In this document: positions 8,300-17,598 of the stretch, piece after piece
Layout: the number at the start of each line of letters is the position of its first letter
How positions within the stretch are numbered: the first letter of the stretch is position 1
NCBI RefSeq assembly: GCF_000632225.1
Contig: NZ_JFYV01000010.1
Location: 1 to 64,000, forward strand
DNA from: Sphingomonas sp. RIT328
Lineage (GTDB): Bacteria > Pseudomonadota > Alphaproteobacteria > Sphingomonadales > Sphingomonadaceae
Direction: 5' to 3'
DNA: 64,000 bases
Notes under the pieces: generated by a model
Told to the model about the DNA's origin: nothing
Database searches by the model: none
Seen by the model: only the letters and a program-made list of their open reading frames with translations
Translations under genes and position numbers: made by a program

Positions 8300-9426
8300 C
8301 GCGAGAGCCGGTCGATGACGGCAAGGACCCGCGCGACGTCATCCTGCGTCATCGCCGAGCCAGATGGCAAGCAGAGCCCGCGAGCGAAAGCTCGAGCAGC
8401 GCAATCACCACCGATGGCTGATGCGGATGCGAAAACTGGCTGCAAATGCATCGGCTTCCACACCGGCCTGCTCTCGATGTTCTTGGCCTCCAGTGCGAGA
8501 CGGATGGCTTCGGCGGCGATGCCGGCTTTGATCGGGTCGATTTCGATCGTGGTCAGCCAGCGGTTGGCTCGGCCCGTCTCCGGCTCATTATGTAAGAAGA
8601 AGCCAGGCCGGTCGCCAAGCGCGCGACGATACGCGGCGTTGATCGCCCGTCGCGCCTCCACGCGGGCTTCCAGTACCTCCAGCTGTGCGACCCCGATCGC
8701 CGCACAGACATTACTCAGGCGATAATTGTAGCCGAACGTCGTATGCTCATAATGCGGCGCGGGATCACGCGCCTGCGTCGCGAGAAAGCGCGCTTCGGCC
8801 GCCTTCGCCGGATCTGCGCAGCCGAGGGCTCCCCCCCCACTGGTGGTGATGATCTTGTTGCCGTTGAAAGAGAGGATCAGGAAGTCGGCACCATAACCCG
8901 CATGCTGGCCGTTCCAATGAGAACCCACAGATTCGGCAGAGTCACTGATCCACAAAAAGCCGAAGCGGTCCGCCAGCGCCCGCATTCGTGTAGCGTCGAT
9001 GGCGCTGCCGTAAAGGTCCGTGGAGATGACGACCTTCGGCAAGGCGTCGCGCGAACCCGCTCGCTGCGCCAAGTGCTCTTCCAGCAGGTCCAAATCCAGC
9101 AGCAGCGTCTTGGCATCAACATCAAGAAATACAGGGCGCGCTTGCTCATAGAGGATCGGGGCGACGCCGCCAATGAAGGTCATCGTTGAGCCCCATACCT
9201 CGTCGCCGGGGCGCAGACCGCTCAGTCGCAGCGCCAGATGGAGCGCGGCCGTGCCGCTCGAGAGCGCGACCATGGCGTTCATACCAGTCAGGGCGGCCAG
9301 ATCGTCCTCGAAGCGATCGACGAACGGCCCAATCGGAGCAATCCAGTTAGAGCGGAATACCTCGTCGACATAGAGCTGCTCATTCGGGCCCATATGCGGT
9401 GGTGACAGAAACAGGCGATCCGGCAT
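8296..9426 (-). CDS. DegT/DnrJ/EryC1/StrS sugar aminotransferase (PglE-like)
   Basis: A 376-residue PLP enzyme, normal for the family. VALSSGTAALHLALRLSG near residue 54 binds the cofactor phosphate, the S-D-S-A-E-S segment near residue 161 contains the PLP-contacting aspartate, and SFNGNKIITTSGGG near residue 190 supplies the Schiff-base lysine. The C-terminal SRPVWKPMHLQPVF is typical for UDP-4-keto-6-deoxy-HexNAc transaminases such as PglE. It would convert the 4-keto product of the dehydratase encoded divergently at 9646 to the 4-amino sugar. It heads the eight-gene minus-strand operon. Confidence 0.9.
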   Translation of the reverse strand: MPDRLFLSPPHMGPNEQLYVDEVFRSNWIAPIGPFVDRFEDDLAALTGMNAMVALSSGTAALHLALRLSGLRPGDEVWGSTMTFIGGVAPILYEQARPVFLDVDAKTLLLDLDLLEEHLAQRAGSRDALPKVVISTDLYGSAIDATRMRALADRFGFLWISDSAESVGSHWNGQHAGYGADFLILSFNGNKIITTSGGGALGCADPAKAAEARFLATQARDPAPHYEHTTFGYNYRLSNVCAAIGVAQLEVLEARVEARRAINAAYRRALGDRPGFFLHNEPETGRANRWLTTIEIDPIKAGIAAEAIRLALEAKNIESRPVWKPMHLQPVFASASAIGGDCAARAFARGLCLPSGSAMTQDDVARVLAVIDRLSR

Positions 9427-9645
9427 GATGTCGTATTTCCTTGGCGCGAGATGCTTTTTGGTCGAAGCTGTGGCGATCTTTCGAGCATTCGCTGCGGCGT
9501 TTGCGGGAATGAGCGGCAGCGATCAAGCCCGGCTCTGTCGCCGCGATTGCAGGCGACGCTTCCCGGACGGTGCACAAAGCGATAGGACGCGCCCGCAGCC
9601 ACACCATCGCTGGCAAGCCATTGCCCACATCGCGGAGCACAGTCG
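9427..9645. promoter_or_regulatory. Divergent promoter region of the glycan island
   Basis: A 219-base gap separates the aminotransferase operon (leftward) from the dehydratase operon (rightward). Both transcripts must start here or further inside, so promoters are inferred from gene layout. No convincing -35/-10 pair, palindrome or known operator stands out by eye. Confidence 0.4.
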
Positions 9646-11595
9646 ATGCGAAATATTACCGACCCTTTGCTGGCGCTTCCGCGACCGATCAAGCGCGCCA
9701 TCGCTGTGGGGGTCGATGCGGCGCTTTGTGCGCTGACGCTGTGGATTGCCTACTATCTGCGACTTGGCCAGTGGGTCCCGATGAACGGCCGACCCGCGAT
9801 TGCTATCGTGTTGTCAATCGTCATTGCCATTCCTGTCTTCGCGGCCTTTGGACTCTACCGGATGGTATTCCGTCACGCTGGTGTCGATGCCATGACCTCG
9901 TGCGCGATGGCCTGCATCATCTATGGACTGCTGTATTCCTCGTTCATTACAGCTTACGGTTTCGATGGCGTCCCGCGCACGGTCGGCCTGATCCAGCCGG
10001 CGCTGCTCTATCTTGCGATCGCCGTGACCCGCATTTCTACAAGCGCCATATTGGGTAATCGCTATCGTCGGATCCGTGCTTCCGCGGCGCGGAACCGCGT
10101 CCTGATCTACGGTGCTGGGTCGGCTGGTCAGCAATTAGCCCGAGTCATGGAAAATAGTCATGAGATGAAGGTCGTCGGCTTCGTCGACGACGATCGATCG
10201 CTGCATCACAGCCGAGTTCGCGGCCTACGCATCTATCCGCCGCAGCAACTCGGGCATTATATCGAAAGCCTTGGCATCACCGATATCCTGCTCGCGATCC
10301 CATCCGCCAACCGGACGCGGCGAACGCAGATCATCGCTGATTTGAAGGATCTTGGCGTGACGGTGCGGACGCTGCCCGGATTGATGGACTTGGCACATGG
10401 TGCCGTTCATGCCAGCGACCTTCACGAAGTGACGATCACCGATCTGCTGCAGCGCGATCCAGTGCCGTACGAGAGCAATGCGCTGCTTGAACATGTCGCG
10501 GACAACGTCATTCTTGTAACGGGCGCAGGCGGGTCCATCGGAAGCGAGCTTTGCCGGCAGATCATCGCGATGCGGCCCAAGCGGCTACTGCTCGTTGATG
10601 TCAGTGAATATGCGCTGTATCAAATACATCTTGAGCTTCAGTCAACAGGGGGCGAGCGGCTTGTCCCGCTCCTCGCCTCAGTGACGGACACAACGCGCAT
10701 GGAAACGATCCTGCGAACGTGGAAACCGCAGATGATCTTCCACGCAGCGGCGTATAAGCATGTGCCGTTGGTAGAGCACAATCCGCTGCAAGGTCTGAGC
10801 AACAATGTGATTGGCACCGCCACAGTCGCGCAGTTGGCGGCACGCTACAACGTTCGCGACTTCGTGCTCATAAGCACCGACAAGGCAGTTCGCCCTACAA
10901 ACATTATGGGTGCATCCAAGCGGCTAGCCGAACTGGTGTTGCAGGGGCTCAGCAGCCTCGACGATCACGACACCTGTTATTCGATTGTTCGGTTCGGCAA
11001 CGTCTTGGGGTCTAGTGGTTCAGTGGTGCCGCTTTTCACCCGGCAAATCCAAGCGGGTGGGCCGATCACGATCACGCATCCCGACATCACCCGTTATTTC
11101 ATGACGATCCCGGAAGCCGTGCACCTGGTGCTCCAAGCGGGGGCGATGGCGACGGGCGGTGAGGTGTTCGTATTAGATATGGGCGAGCCGGTACGAGTAA
11201 TCGACATGGCGCGGAACATGATCCGTCTGTCGGGCCTCACGGTGCGCGACGAGGGTCGGCCAGACGGCGACATCGAAATCCGAGTGGTCGGCCTGCGTCC
11301 TGGCGAAAAGTTGTATGAGGAACTCCTCATTGGCGCGAACCCACTCCCGACCGCGCATCCCCGTATCATGAAGGCAAACGAGCATAAATTGCCGTGGAGC
11401 GAGCTGGATCCGCAATTGTTGCGTCTGGCGGAACTGATTGGTGCGGGAAATGTCAAGATGGCCCGCGAGTTGTTGTGCCAGCTTGTCGTTGAATTCGCGC
11501 CCAGCAGCGATATCGTCGACTGGGTCAGTCTGGAAAACGGGCGGCCGGGCAAGGTCCTGCCGCTTACCCTGAAACCGACTGCTGCGCGCGTCTGA
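9646..11595 (+). CDS. UDP-HexNAc 4,6-dehydratase (PglF/WbpM/CapD type)
   Basis: A 649-residue membrane-anchored nucleotide-sugar dehydratase. Four N-terminal hydrophobic segments (residues about 14-135) are followed by a first Rossmann unit (RVLIYGAGSAGQQLARVM near residue 151) and the catalytic domain with NVILVTGAGGSIGSELC near residue 287. The active-site stretch STDKAVRPTNIMGASKR near residue 408 has the D-K pair and the methionine that replaces the usual tyrosine in this subfamily. It would make UDP-4-keto-6-deoxy-HexNAc, the substrate for the aminotransferase encoded divergently. It is the first gene of the plus-strand export operon. Confidence 0.92.
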   Translation: MRNITDPLLALPRPIKRAIAVGVDAALCALTLWIAYYLRLGQWVPMNGRPAIAIVLSIVIAIPVFAAFGLYRMVFRHAGVDAMTSCAMACIIYGLLYSSFITAYGFDGVPRTVGLIQPALLYLAIAVTRISTSAILGNRYRRIRASAARNRVLIYGAGSAGQQLARVMENSHEMKVVGFVDDDRSLHHSRVRGLRIYPPQQLGHYIESLGITDILLAIPSANRTRRTQIIADLKDLGVTVRTLPGLMDLAHGAVHASDLHEVTITDLLQRDPVPYESNALLEHVADNVILVTGAGGSIGSELCRQIIAMRPKRLLLVDVSEYALYQIHLELQSTGGERLVPLLASVTDTTRMETILRTWKPQMIFHAAAYKHVPLVEHNPLQGLSNNVIGTATVAQLAARYNVRDFVLISTDKAVRPTNIMGASKRLAELVLQGLSSLDDHDTCYSIVRFGNVLGSSGSVVPLFTRQIQAGGPITITHPDITRYFMTIPEAVHLVLQAGAMATGGEVFVLDMGEPVRVIDMARNMIRLSGLTVRDEGRPDGDIEIRVVGLRPGEKLYEELLIGANPLPTAHPRIMKANEHKLPWSELDPQLLRLAELIGAGNVKMARELLCQLVVEFAPSSDIVDWVSLENGRPGKVLPLTLKPTAARV

Positions 11596-11653
11596 AAGCG
11601 CCTGACCGATCGCATACCGCGTGTGCGACGTCCGCTCGTTCCGGAGTCCATCA

Positions 11654-13033
11654 ATGTCCGTTCATTCCGCTCGCCTGCCCATACGCGCTAGCCTGCCGTT
11701 CGCGTTGCTCCTGTCATTTTTGGTCGTGCTCTGGTTCGCCGGGGGGGCTTCGCGTGGCGATGTCAGTGGACAGATCGTTGTACGCGCCTGCGCATGGCTA
11801 ACGCTGGGCGTGTCCGTCCTGTTCGTGACCCCGCCGCGTGAGCCGCGGTTGCGTCCTGTCGCGCTTCTCGTGGGAGCCACGACAATCGTGGCGCTGCTTC
11901 AGCTCGTCCCTCTTCCGCCCTCTATTTGGCAGGCTCTTCCCGGCCGCACAATCTTTGCGGAAGCTGCCGCGGCCAGCGGACAGGTACAACCGTGGCGACC
12001 CTGGGCAATCGTTCCCTGGGCGGCGGCCAATGCGGCCTCGTCGTTGATCGTGCCGGTGGTCGTCCTTTTCCTGACGGCATCCTTAACGGCGAACGAGCGA
12101 GCATTGCTGCCAGGAGTAGTGCTGTGCCTCGTCTGTGCTTCAATGCTTGTCGGCTTGCTGAAACTCATTGGTGCCGGTTTCGACAACCCGTTCGTCAACG
12201 ATTCCGTCGGGCAGGTCGCCGGCAATTTTGCCAACCGCAACCATTTCGCACTGTTTCTCGCGCTGGGCCTCATACTGGCTCCGGTCTGGGCCTATCGCGG
12301 TGGCCGCTTGCCCGGCTGGCGTGGCCCGATGGCGGCGGCGATGGGGCTGTTGCTGGTGCTGACGATCCTGGCGAGCGGATCTCGTGCCGGACTTCTCGTC
12401 GGCGTGATCGGTTTGTGTCTCGGGCTGGTCATCGTCCAGCGCGGCATTCGTCAGTCATTGAGTGGTCAGCCACGCCGGGTCGTTCTGCTGCTCGTCGGCA
12501 GCCTCGTCGTAATCGGCATCGTGCTTGCCATTGCCACTGTTTCAAGCGACCGCGCCGTGTCGATAACCCGTCTTGTCGGGGCTGACATGGGCGACGACAT
12601 GCGCAGCCGCGGCCTGCCCGTTGTTATGACAATGATACGAGAGTATTTCCCAGCCGGTGCGGGGCTTGGAGGGTTCGATCCGCTGTTTCGCCAACACGAG
12701 CCCTTCCACCTGCTGAAGCTTACTTATTTCAATCATGCTCATGACGACTGGCTGGAGGTGGTGCTCGACACCGGCCTGATCGGCGTCTTGCTGCAGGGGA
12801 TAGCGCTGCTGTGGTGGGGCCGGCGAAGCCTGGAGGCGTGGCGCAGGGGCGGGGCGCTGCGATATGCGGTGCCGAAACTGGGATCGGCCACGTTGCTGCT
12901 GGTCTTCATTGCCAGCCTCCTCGACTATCCCGCACGGACACCGCTGATGATGGCGATAATTGTCCTGGCCGCTTGCTGGTTGACAGAGGGCTACGATCAG
13001 CATCGATCCCCAGCTTTACCGGATGCAGACTAG
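11654..13033 (+). CDS. O-antigen ligase/Wzy-like polymerase
   Basis: A polytopic membrane protein of 459 residues from the ATG at 11654, which has TCCGGAG seven to eight bases upstream; a GTG 33 bases earlier is also open but lacks such a site. About eleven hydrophobic segments are present. The segment GNFANRNHFALFLALGLIL and the ASGSRAGLLVGVIG helix start are characteristic of the Wzy_C/O-antigen ligase superfamily, and the periplasmic loop near residues 320-370 contains the NHAHDDWLEVVLDTGLIG block with the conserved histidine. These proteins polymerise or ligate undecaprenyl-linked glycans. Lying between the dehydratase and the Wza/Wzc pair, it is a strong candidate for the EPS polymerase. 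Confidence 0.85.
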   Translation: MSVHSARLPIRASLPFALLLSFLVVLWFAGGASRGDVSGQIVVRACAWLTLGVSVLFVTPPREPRLRPVALLVGATTIVALLQLVPLPPSIWQALPGRTIFAEAAAASGQVQPWRPWAIVPWAAANAASSLIVPVVVLFLTASLTANERALLPGVVLCLVCASMLVGLLKLIGAGFDNPFVNDSVGQVAGNFANRNHFALFLALGLILAPVWAYRGGRLPGWRGPMAAAMGLLLVLTILASGSRAGLLVGVIGLCLGLVIVQRGIRQSLSGQPRRVVLLLVGSLVVIGIVLAIATVSSDRAVSITRLVGADMGDDMRSRGLPVVMTMIREYFPAGAGLGGFDPLFRQHEPFHLLKLTYFNHAHDDWLEVVLDTGLIGVLLQGIALLWWGRRSLEAWRRGGALRYAVPKLGSATLLLVFIASLLDYPARTPLMMAIIVLAACWLTEGYDQHRSPALPDAD

Positions 13034-13080
13034 CCTCTATAGCCACTTGCTCTTGGTCAGTTCGGAAGCGTCCCTCGCGC

Positions 13081-13791
13081 ATGCGCAAAACCTGTATCGC
13101 CCTTCTCGTGGCGGCTAGCCTCTCGGCGTGCGGAGGAAGGGAGCCATTGGTCTCAACATCAAGGCTGACAGTCGTGCCCGAAAGTGGTGCCCTGCCCGCT
13201 CCCAACCGCACTGACCTTACCGCGGCCGATCGTCCCTCGCTGATTGGCCCGCTCGATACGATTCAAGTCGACGTTTTCAATGTGCCAGACCTCAGCCGTG
13301 AACTTCAGGTCGACGCCAGCGGTCGGATTTCGATGCCGCTGATTGGCACGATCGATGCGAGCGGCAAAACAGCGGGTGAATTGGCTCGGCTTATCGAGAC
13401 CTCGCTTCGTGGGCGCTATGTTCGTAACCCTGAAGCGATCGTCAACATCAAGAGTTCGGTCAGCCAGGTCGTCACCGTAGATGGTCAGGTCGTGGAACCC
13501 GGTCTTTACCCCGTGACCAACCAAATGACGCTGATGCGGGTGATTGCCTCTGCCAAGGGGCTGTCCGAATATGCCCGTCAGGACGACGTAGTCATCCTGC
13601 GGACGGTCAACGGACACAAGATGGCTGGCCTGTACAACATCGCCGAGGTTCGGCGTGGGGCATATGATGATCCGTTGATCTACGCCAACGACGTCATCAT
13701 TGTTGGAGATTCTCCGCAACGGCGCCTGTTCCGTGACTTTGTCTCCCTGTCTCCGCTGCTGGCGGGGCCCCTTATCGCTATCTTGCAATAG
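13081..13791 (+). CDS. Wza-like polysaccharide export lipoprotein
   Basis: The start is the ATG at 13081, giving 236 residues; the longer open frame upstream lies within the polymerase gene and is not used. A lipoprotein signal ends at LSAC with the acylated cysteine at residue 17. The poly_export domain follows (IGPLDTIQVDVFNVPDLSRE, then GRISMPLIGTIDASGKT), then an SLBB-type domain (VTVDGQVVEPGLYPV to about residue 190). The C-terminus ends soon after without a long outer-membrane helix. It would form the periplasmic/outer-membrane channel paired with the Wzc-like kinase encoded 12 bases downstream. Confidence 0.92.
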   Translation: MRKTCIALLVAASLSACGGREPLVSTSRLTVVPESGALPAPNRTDLTAADRPSLIGPLDTIQVDVFNVPDLSRELQVDASGRISMPLIGTIDASGKTAGELARLIETSLRGRYVRNPEAIVNIKSSVSQVVTVDGQVVEPGLYPVTNQMTLMRVIASAKGLSEYARQDDVVILRTVNGHKMAGLYNIAEVRRGAYDDPLIYANDVIIVGDSPQRRLFRDFVSLSPLLAGPLIAILQ

Positions 13792-13803
13792 TCGAGCCCC
13801 ACA

Positions 13804-16005
13804 ATGAATATGGTCATTCCCCTCTCCGGCAGCGGTGGTGGCGTCGCCTCAACGATGCCCTCCGATCGTACACCTGTCCTCCGGCACTACCTTCGCATCG
13901 CTATGCGCTGGCGGTACGTTATCGGTGGCGCGGTGACCACGTGCATCCTGGCGGGTATCATCGTCACGTTGTTGATGACGCCTAAGTTCACGGCGCAGTC
14001 GACGATTGAGATATCCCGTGAATCGGATGTGATCACCGGTATCCAGAGCGTTCAGCGCGAGGCCACAGCGGCTGATCAGGAATTCTACCAAACCCAATAC
14101 GGCCTTCTCCGATCGCGATCCCTCGCTGAGCGGGTGGCCAGTCAACTGCGCTTGGTAGACGATCCCAAGTTCTTCCGGTTGTTCCGGGATTCCAGTTCGC
14201 TGCCTGCTTTCGAACTTGTTAACGGTCGCTATCCCGCGTCGGGACGCAGCGATCGTCAACGACGCGCTGGTGAAATCCTTCTCAAGAATTTGGGGATCGA
14301 ACCGACCCGGCTTTCCCGCTTGGTGGAAGTCCGATTTACCAGTCCCGAGGCGGCGCTCTCCGCAAAAATTGCCAATGCGTGGGCGGAAAATTTCATCCAG
14401 ACCAACCTTGAACGCAAGGTTCAGGCGACCTCTTACGGGCGCAACCTGCTGCAACGGCAACTCGGACAATTAAAGGAACGTCTGGACGCGTCACAGCGTC
14501 AACTCGTTGGTTACGCCTCGTCCGAGCGTATTATTAATTTGCCTTCTCAGCCAGGTCCTGGCGGGGCAGCGGGCGAGCGCTCGATCGTCGCCGACGATCT
14601 GGCAGCAATCAATTCGGCCCTGGCGCAGGCAACTGCCGACCGAATTCAGGCGCAGGCCCGCTACGAACAGGCCGGCAATCGCGGTGCCTCGCCCGAGGCA
14701 TTGCGTAACCAAGCGATCAATACGCTGCGTCAACGTCGCGCAGAGCTTTCGGCCGACTATCAGCGGCTCATGACACAGTTCGAGCCGGGTTACCCCACAG
14801 CAGTCGCGATCAAGGCGCAGCTAGAACAGCTTGATCGCGCGATTGGCAACGAAGAGGGCAGGGTTTCGGGCTCGCTGCTGGCCGATTATAAGCAGGCGCA
14901 GGAGCGTGAGCGCGGATTGCAGCAGCGGGTAGAGCAACTGAAGGCCAATTACCTCGACCTTCGTCGACGCAGCATCCAATACAATATTTATCAACAGGAA
15001 GTGGATACCAACCGCGCCCTCTACGACGGTATCCTTCAGCGTTATAAGGAGATCGGCGTCGCCGGCGGAGTCGGGGTGAACAACATCTCGATCGTAGATT
15101 TGGCCGACGTTCCACAGAAGCCGTCGAGCCCGAGACTGATTCTTAATCTGGCGCTGGCCATATTGGCCGGCTTGATCATTGGGGCCGGCTTGGCGCTTGC
15201 GCTTGAGCAGATTGACGAGGCGATCGCCGATCCAGAAGAAGTAGGTCGCCGGTTGGGCCTGCCCTTGTTGGGCTCGGTGCCGAAGCTCGACAGCGGCACA
15301 CCGAAGGAGGCGCTGATTGATCGCAAGTCGGACATGGTCGACGCCTATCTGGCGGTACAGACCAATCTTGCGTTCACTACGGCACATGGTGTGCCCCGAT
15401 CGTTCGCTGTCACATCCACCCGACCGGCTGAAGGCAAGTCCACCACCGCGCTCGCGCTTGCCACGACACTGGCCCGCTCTCACCGTAAGGTCATCCTGGT
15501 GGACGGCGATATGCGGTCACCATCGATCCATCATCTGGGCGGGGTCGGTCACGACGCTGGGTTGAGCAACTTCTTGTCGGGGCAGGACGACATCACACCG
15601 CTGGTCTTCCACATGGACGAACTCGGCTTTACTGCGATGTCGTCGGGACCAATTCCGCCAAATGCAGCCGAATTACTGACCGGAACACGACTGTCGATTC
15701 TAATCGAGCGGTTATTGGAGACTTATGACCATGTTGTCATTGACTCTCCGCCTGTCATGGGTCTGGCCGATGCGCCACTGATTGCCAGCTACGTAGAGGG
15801 CGTCATCTATGCCGTGGAGTCACACGGCATTCGGTCCAGCATGGTAAAAACCGCTCTTTCTCGGCTAGCTGGCGCGCACGCACACGTAGTGGGTGTGGTG
15901 CTGACGAAGTTCGAAGCGAAAAAAGCCTATATCGGCTACGGTTACGAATATGGTTACGGGTATGGTCGCACGTCCGGCAAAAACAACGGGACGAAGCGCG
16001 CGTGA
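13804..16005 (+). CDS. Wzc/ExoP-type chain-length regulator and tyrosine autokinase
   Basis: A 733-residue fusion of a Wzz-type co-polymerase and a BY-kinase. The first transmembrane helix is near residues 38-60; a long coiled-coil-rich periplasmic part spans about 70-440; the second helix (ILNLALAILAGLIIGAGLAL) is near residue 447. The kinase has Walker A STRPAEGKSTTAL near residue 538, Walker A' VILVDGDMR near residue 564 and Walker B HVVIDSPPVMG near residue 643. The C-terminal tail is a tyrosine cluster, GYGYEYGYGYG, near residues 711-721, the expected autophosphorylation site. It controls polymerisation and export with Wza. The stop overlaps the next gene as GTGA. Confidence 0.95.
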   Translation: MNMVIPLSGSGGGVASTMPSDRTPVLRHYLRIAMRWRYVIGGAVTTCILAGIIVTLLMTPKFTAQSTIEISRESDVITGIQSVQREATAADQEFYQTQYGLLRSRSLAERVASQLRLVDDPKFFRLFRDSSSLPAFELVNGRYPASGRSDRQRRAGEILLKNLGIEPTRLSRLVEVRFTSPEAALSAKIANAWAENFIQTNLERKVQATSYGRNLLQRQLGQLKERLDASQRQLVGYASSERIINLPSQPGPGGAAGERSIVADDLAAINSALAQATADRIQAQARYEQAGNRGASPEALRNQAINTLRQRRAELSADYQRLMTQFEPGYPTAVAIKAQLEQLDRAIGNEEGRVSGSLLADYKQAQERERGLQQRVEQLKANYLDLRRRSIQYNIYQQEVDTNRALYDGILQRYKEIGVAGGVGVNNISIVDLADVPQKPSSPRLILNLALAILAGLIIGAGLALALEQIDEAIADPEEVGRRLGLPLLGSVPKLDSGTPKEALIDRKSDMVDAYLAVQTNLAFTTAHGVPRSFAVTSTRPAEGKSTTALALATTLARSHRKVILVDGDMRSPSIHHLGGVGHDAGLSNFLSGQDDITPLVFHMDELGFTAMSSGPIPPNAAELLTGTRLSILIERLLETYDHVVIDSPPVMGLADAPLIASYVEGVIYAVESHGIRSSMVKTALSRLAGAHAHVVGVVLTKFEAKKAYIGYGYEYGYGYGRTSGKNNGTKRA

Positions 16006-17237
16006 GCAAGCGGCGCCGACCGCGTGAAAGGCGTTCCGGTGCCGAATGGACTGTCCGTGGCGTCTTGCTTTTGGCATGCGCAGCGCTCGGTTATGCCAGC
16101 GTCGCCCATACTACGGCATCGGTGATTCTGAAGGGGCAGATCGAGCATGCCCATGTCTTGGCACCCGGCGACGGGCGAATCACAGCGCTACTGGCACAAA
16201 GCCTGTCGGGGGCGAATACCGATGTTCAGGATAGGGCGCGCGCAACCCGGCTAGCCCAACTCGCTCTGCAGCAGGATCCAACGGCAAGCCTCGCCGCCAT
16301 TACTTTGGGACTTAATGAGTATATCAGTGGCGATGTCGCATCAGCACGTCGACTTTTTCGATACGCGGAGACGCTGTCGCGGCGTGATCTCCGGACCCAG
16401 GTTTGGGCTATAGAGGATTCCGTGGCGCGCGGTGATATCACCGCTACGCTGCGACACTATGACATCGCGTTGCGCACGTCAGACCGTGCACCAGACCTCC
16501 TATTTCCGATCCTCGCGGCGGCGATCACGGATAACACCATTCGATTGCCTTTGGTGCGTCTGCTCTCAACACGTCCCGCTTGGGGGAGCAGTTTCATCGA
16601 TTATGTCGCTACCAGCGCGCCTGATGAGATCGCGAGCGCCGAACTTCTCCTTGCGGCCAAACGCGCTGCTGTTCCCGTCACGGATTCCGCTTGGGCGCTG
16701 GTGATCGATCATTTGATCCAACGTCGATTGTATGATCAAGCTTGGACTTATTTCGCGGCAACGCATCCACATGCAGATCGCCGCAGGTCACGTGATCCCC
16801 ATTTCACAAGTACGGAAGAAGCAGTCCCGTTCAAATGGGTCGTCGGACGTGGTGACGACGTTAACGCGACTCTCCAGGCCAATCGTGCAGGCGGTCTGTT
16901 TGACTTCACTGTTCCCGCTGCAGTGGGCGGGCGTCTGCTCGAGCAACTACAGATCCTGCCACCGGGACGTTATCAACTTAACGGTCACAGTCGGGAGATT
17001 GACCAGCCGAACAGTGCAGCGCCTCAGTGGATCCTGACCTGTCGTGAAGATGGTCGTGAATTGGGACGTATCGACGTTCCGAATTCCTCGGTGCTGGGCG
17101 GAATATTTTCAGGAGAATTTGTGGTACCGGAAGGATGTCGTGCCCAGGTGTTGTCGCTGGTAGCGCGCCCCTCTGACACCGTATCCGCAATATCGGGCCA
17201 GATCGACCGCGTTGCGCTTGTGCCGATCAAAACATGA
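16002..17237 (+). CDS. Unknown TPR-like protein coupled to the Wzc kinase gene
   Basis: A 411-residue protein of unknown function. A basic N-terminus is followed by one hydrophobic segment (VLLLACAALGYASVAHTTASVIL, about residues 20-42), so it is probably anchored with the rest periplasmic. Residues about 50-270 are alpha-helical with TPR-like pairs (ATRLAQLALQQDPTASLAAI and ASARRLFRYAETLSRRD). The C-terminal 130 residues look beta-rich (PPGRYQLNGHSREI). The start is a GTG overlapping the kinase stop in GTGA, so expression is tied to Wzc. A role as a periplasmic helper of polymerisation or export is inferred from position only. Confidence 0.8.
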   Translation: MSKRRRPRERRSGAEWTVRGVLLLACAALGYASVAHTTASVILKGQIEHAHVLAPGDGRITALLAQSLSGANTDVQDRARATRLAQLALQQDPTASLAAITLGLNEYISGDVASARRLFRYAETLSRRDLRTQVWAIEDSVARGDITATLRHYDIALRTSDRAPDLLFPILAAAITDNTIRLPLVRLLSTRPAWGSSFIDYVATSAPDEIASAELLLAAKRAAVPVTDSAWALVIDHLIQRRLYDQAWTYFAATHPHADRRRSRDPHFTSTEEAVPFKWVVGRGDDVNATLQANRAGGLFDFTVPAAVGGRLLEQLQILPPGRYQLNGHSREIDQPNSAAPQWILTCREDGRELGRIDVPNSSVLGGIFSGEFVVPEGCRAQVLSLVARPSDTVSAISGQIDRVALVPIKT

Positions 17238-17256
17238 TCGTAGAGGAGTCTCGATT

Positions 17257-17559
17257 ATGAAGCTTATTAAAAACTGGCCTTCCTACGTAATAATCGCCGC
17301 TATACCTTTGTGGTCTCTTGGAAGCGCCGCCCATTCACAAACGCGTGTGCCATCTGCTGGCACAGTCGGTGTACGACAAACCGGGGGCATCAAGTCGTCA
17401 GTTGAACTACCGGGATCACGGCTCCAGGGTCGCCTCGACACTAGGATCGCATCGCGACTAAACAATCGGTTGGATCGCACCTTCGATCCGGATGTGACCG
17501 AAATAAAGTCCTTTAAAGCGGCACAGGATCGGGTGAAAGTCAAGACACAGTCGCGCTGA
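17257..17559 (+). CDS. Small secreted protein of unknown function
   Basis: The product has 100 residues from the ATG at 17257, with GAGGAG about nine bases upstream. An N-terminal signal peptide is evident (MKLIKNWPSYVIIAAIPLW, cleavage plausible after AAHSQ near residue 29). The mature part is basic and polar with no recognisable domain. It is the last gene of the plus-strand export operon, 19 bases after the TPR-like gene, and converges on the Rieske oxygenase gene. I do not recognise a family. Confidence 0.65.
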   Translation: MKLIKNWPSYVIIAAIPLWSLGSAAHSQTRVPSAGTVGVRQTGGIKSSVELPGSRLQGRLDTRIASRLNNRLDRTFDPDVTEIKSFKAAQDRVKVKTQSR

Positions 17560-17598
17560 CCATCGCCCGAATGGCGGGATCAAGATAGGTTGCCCGGA

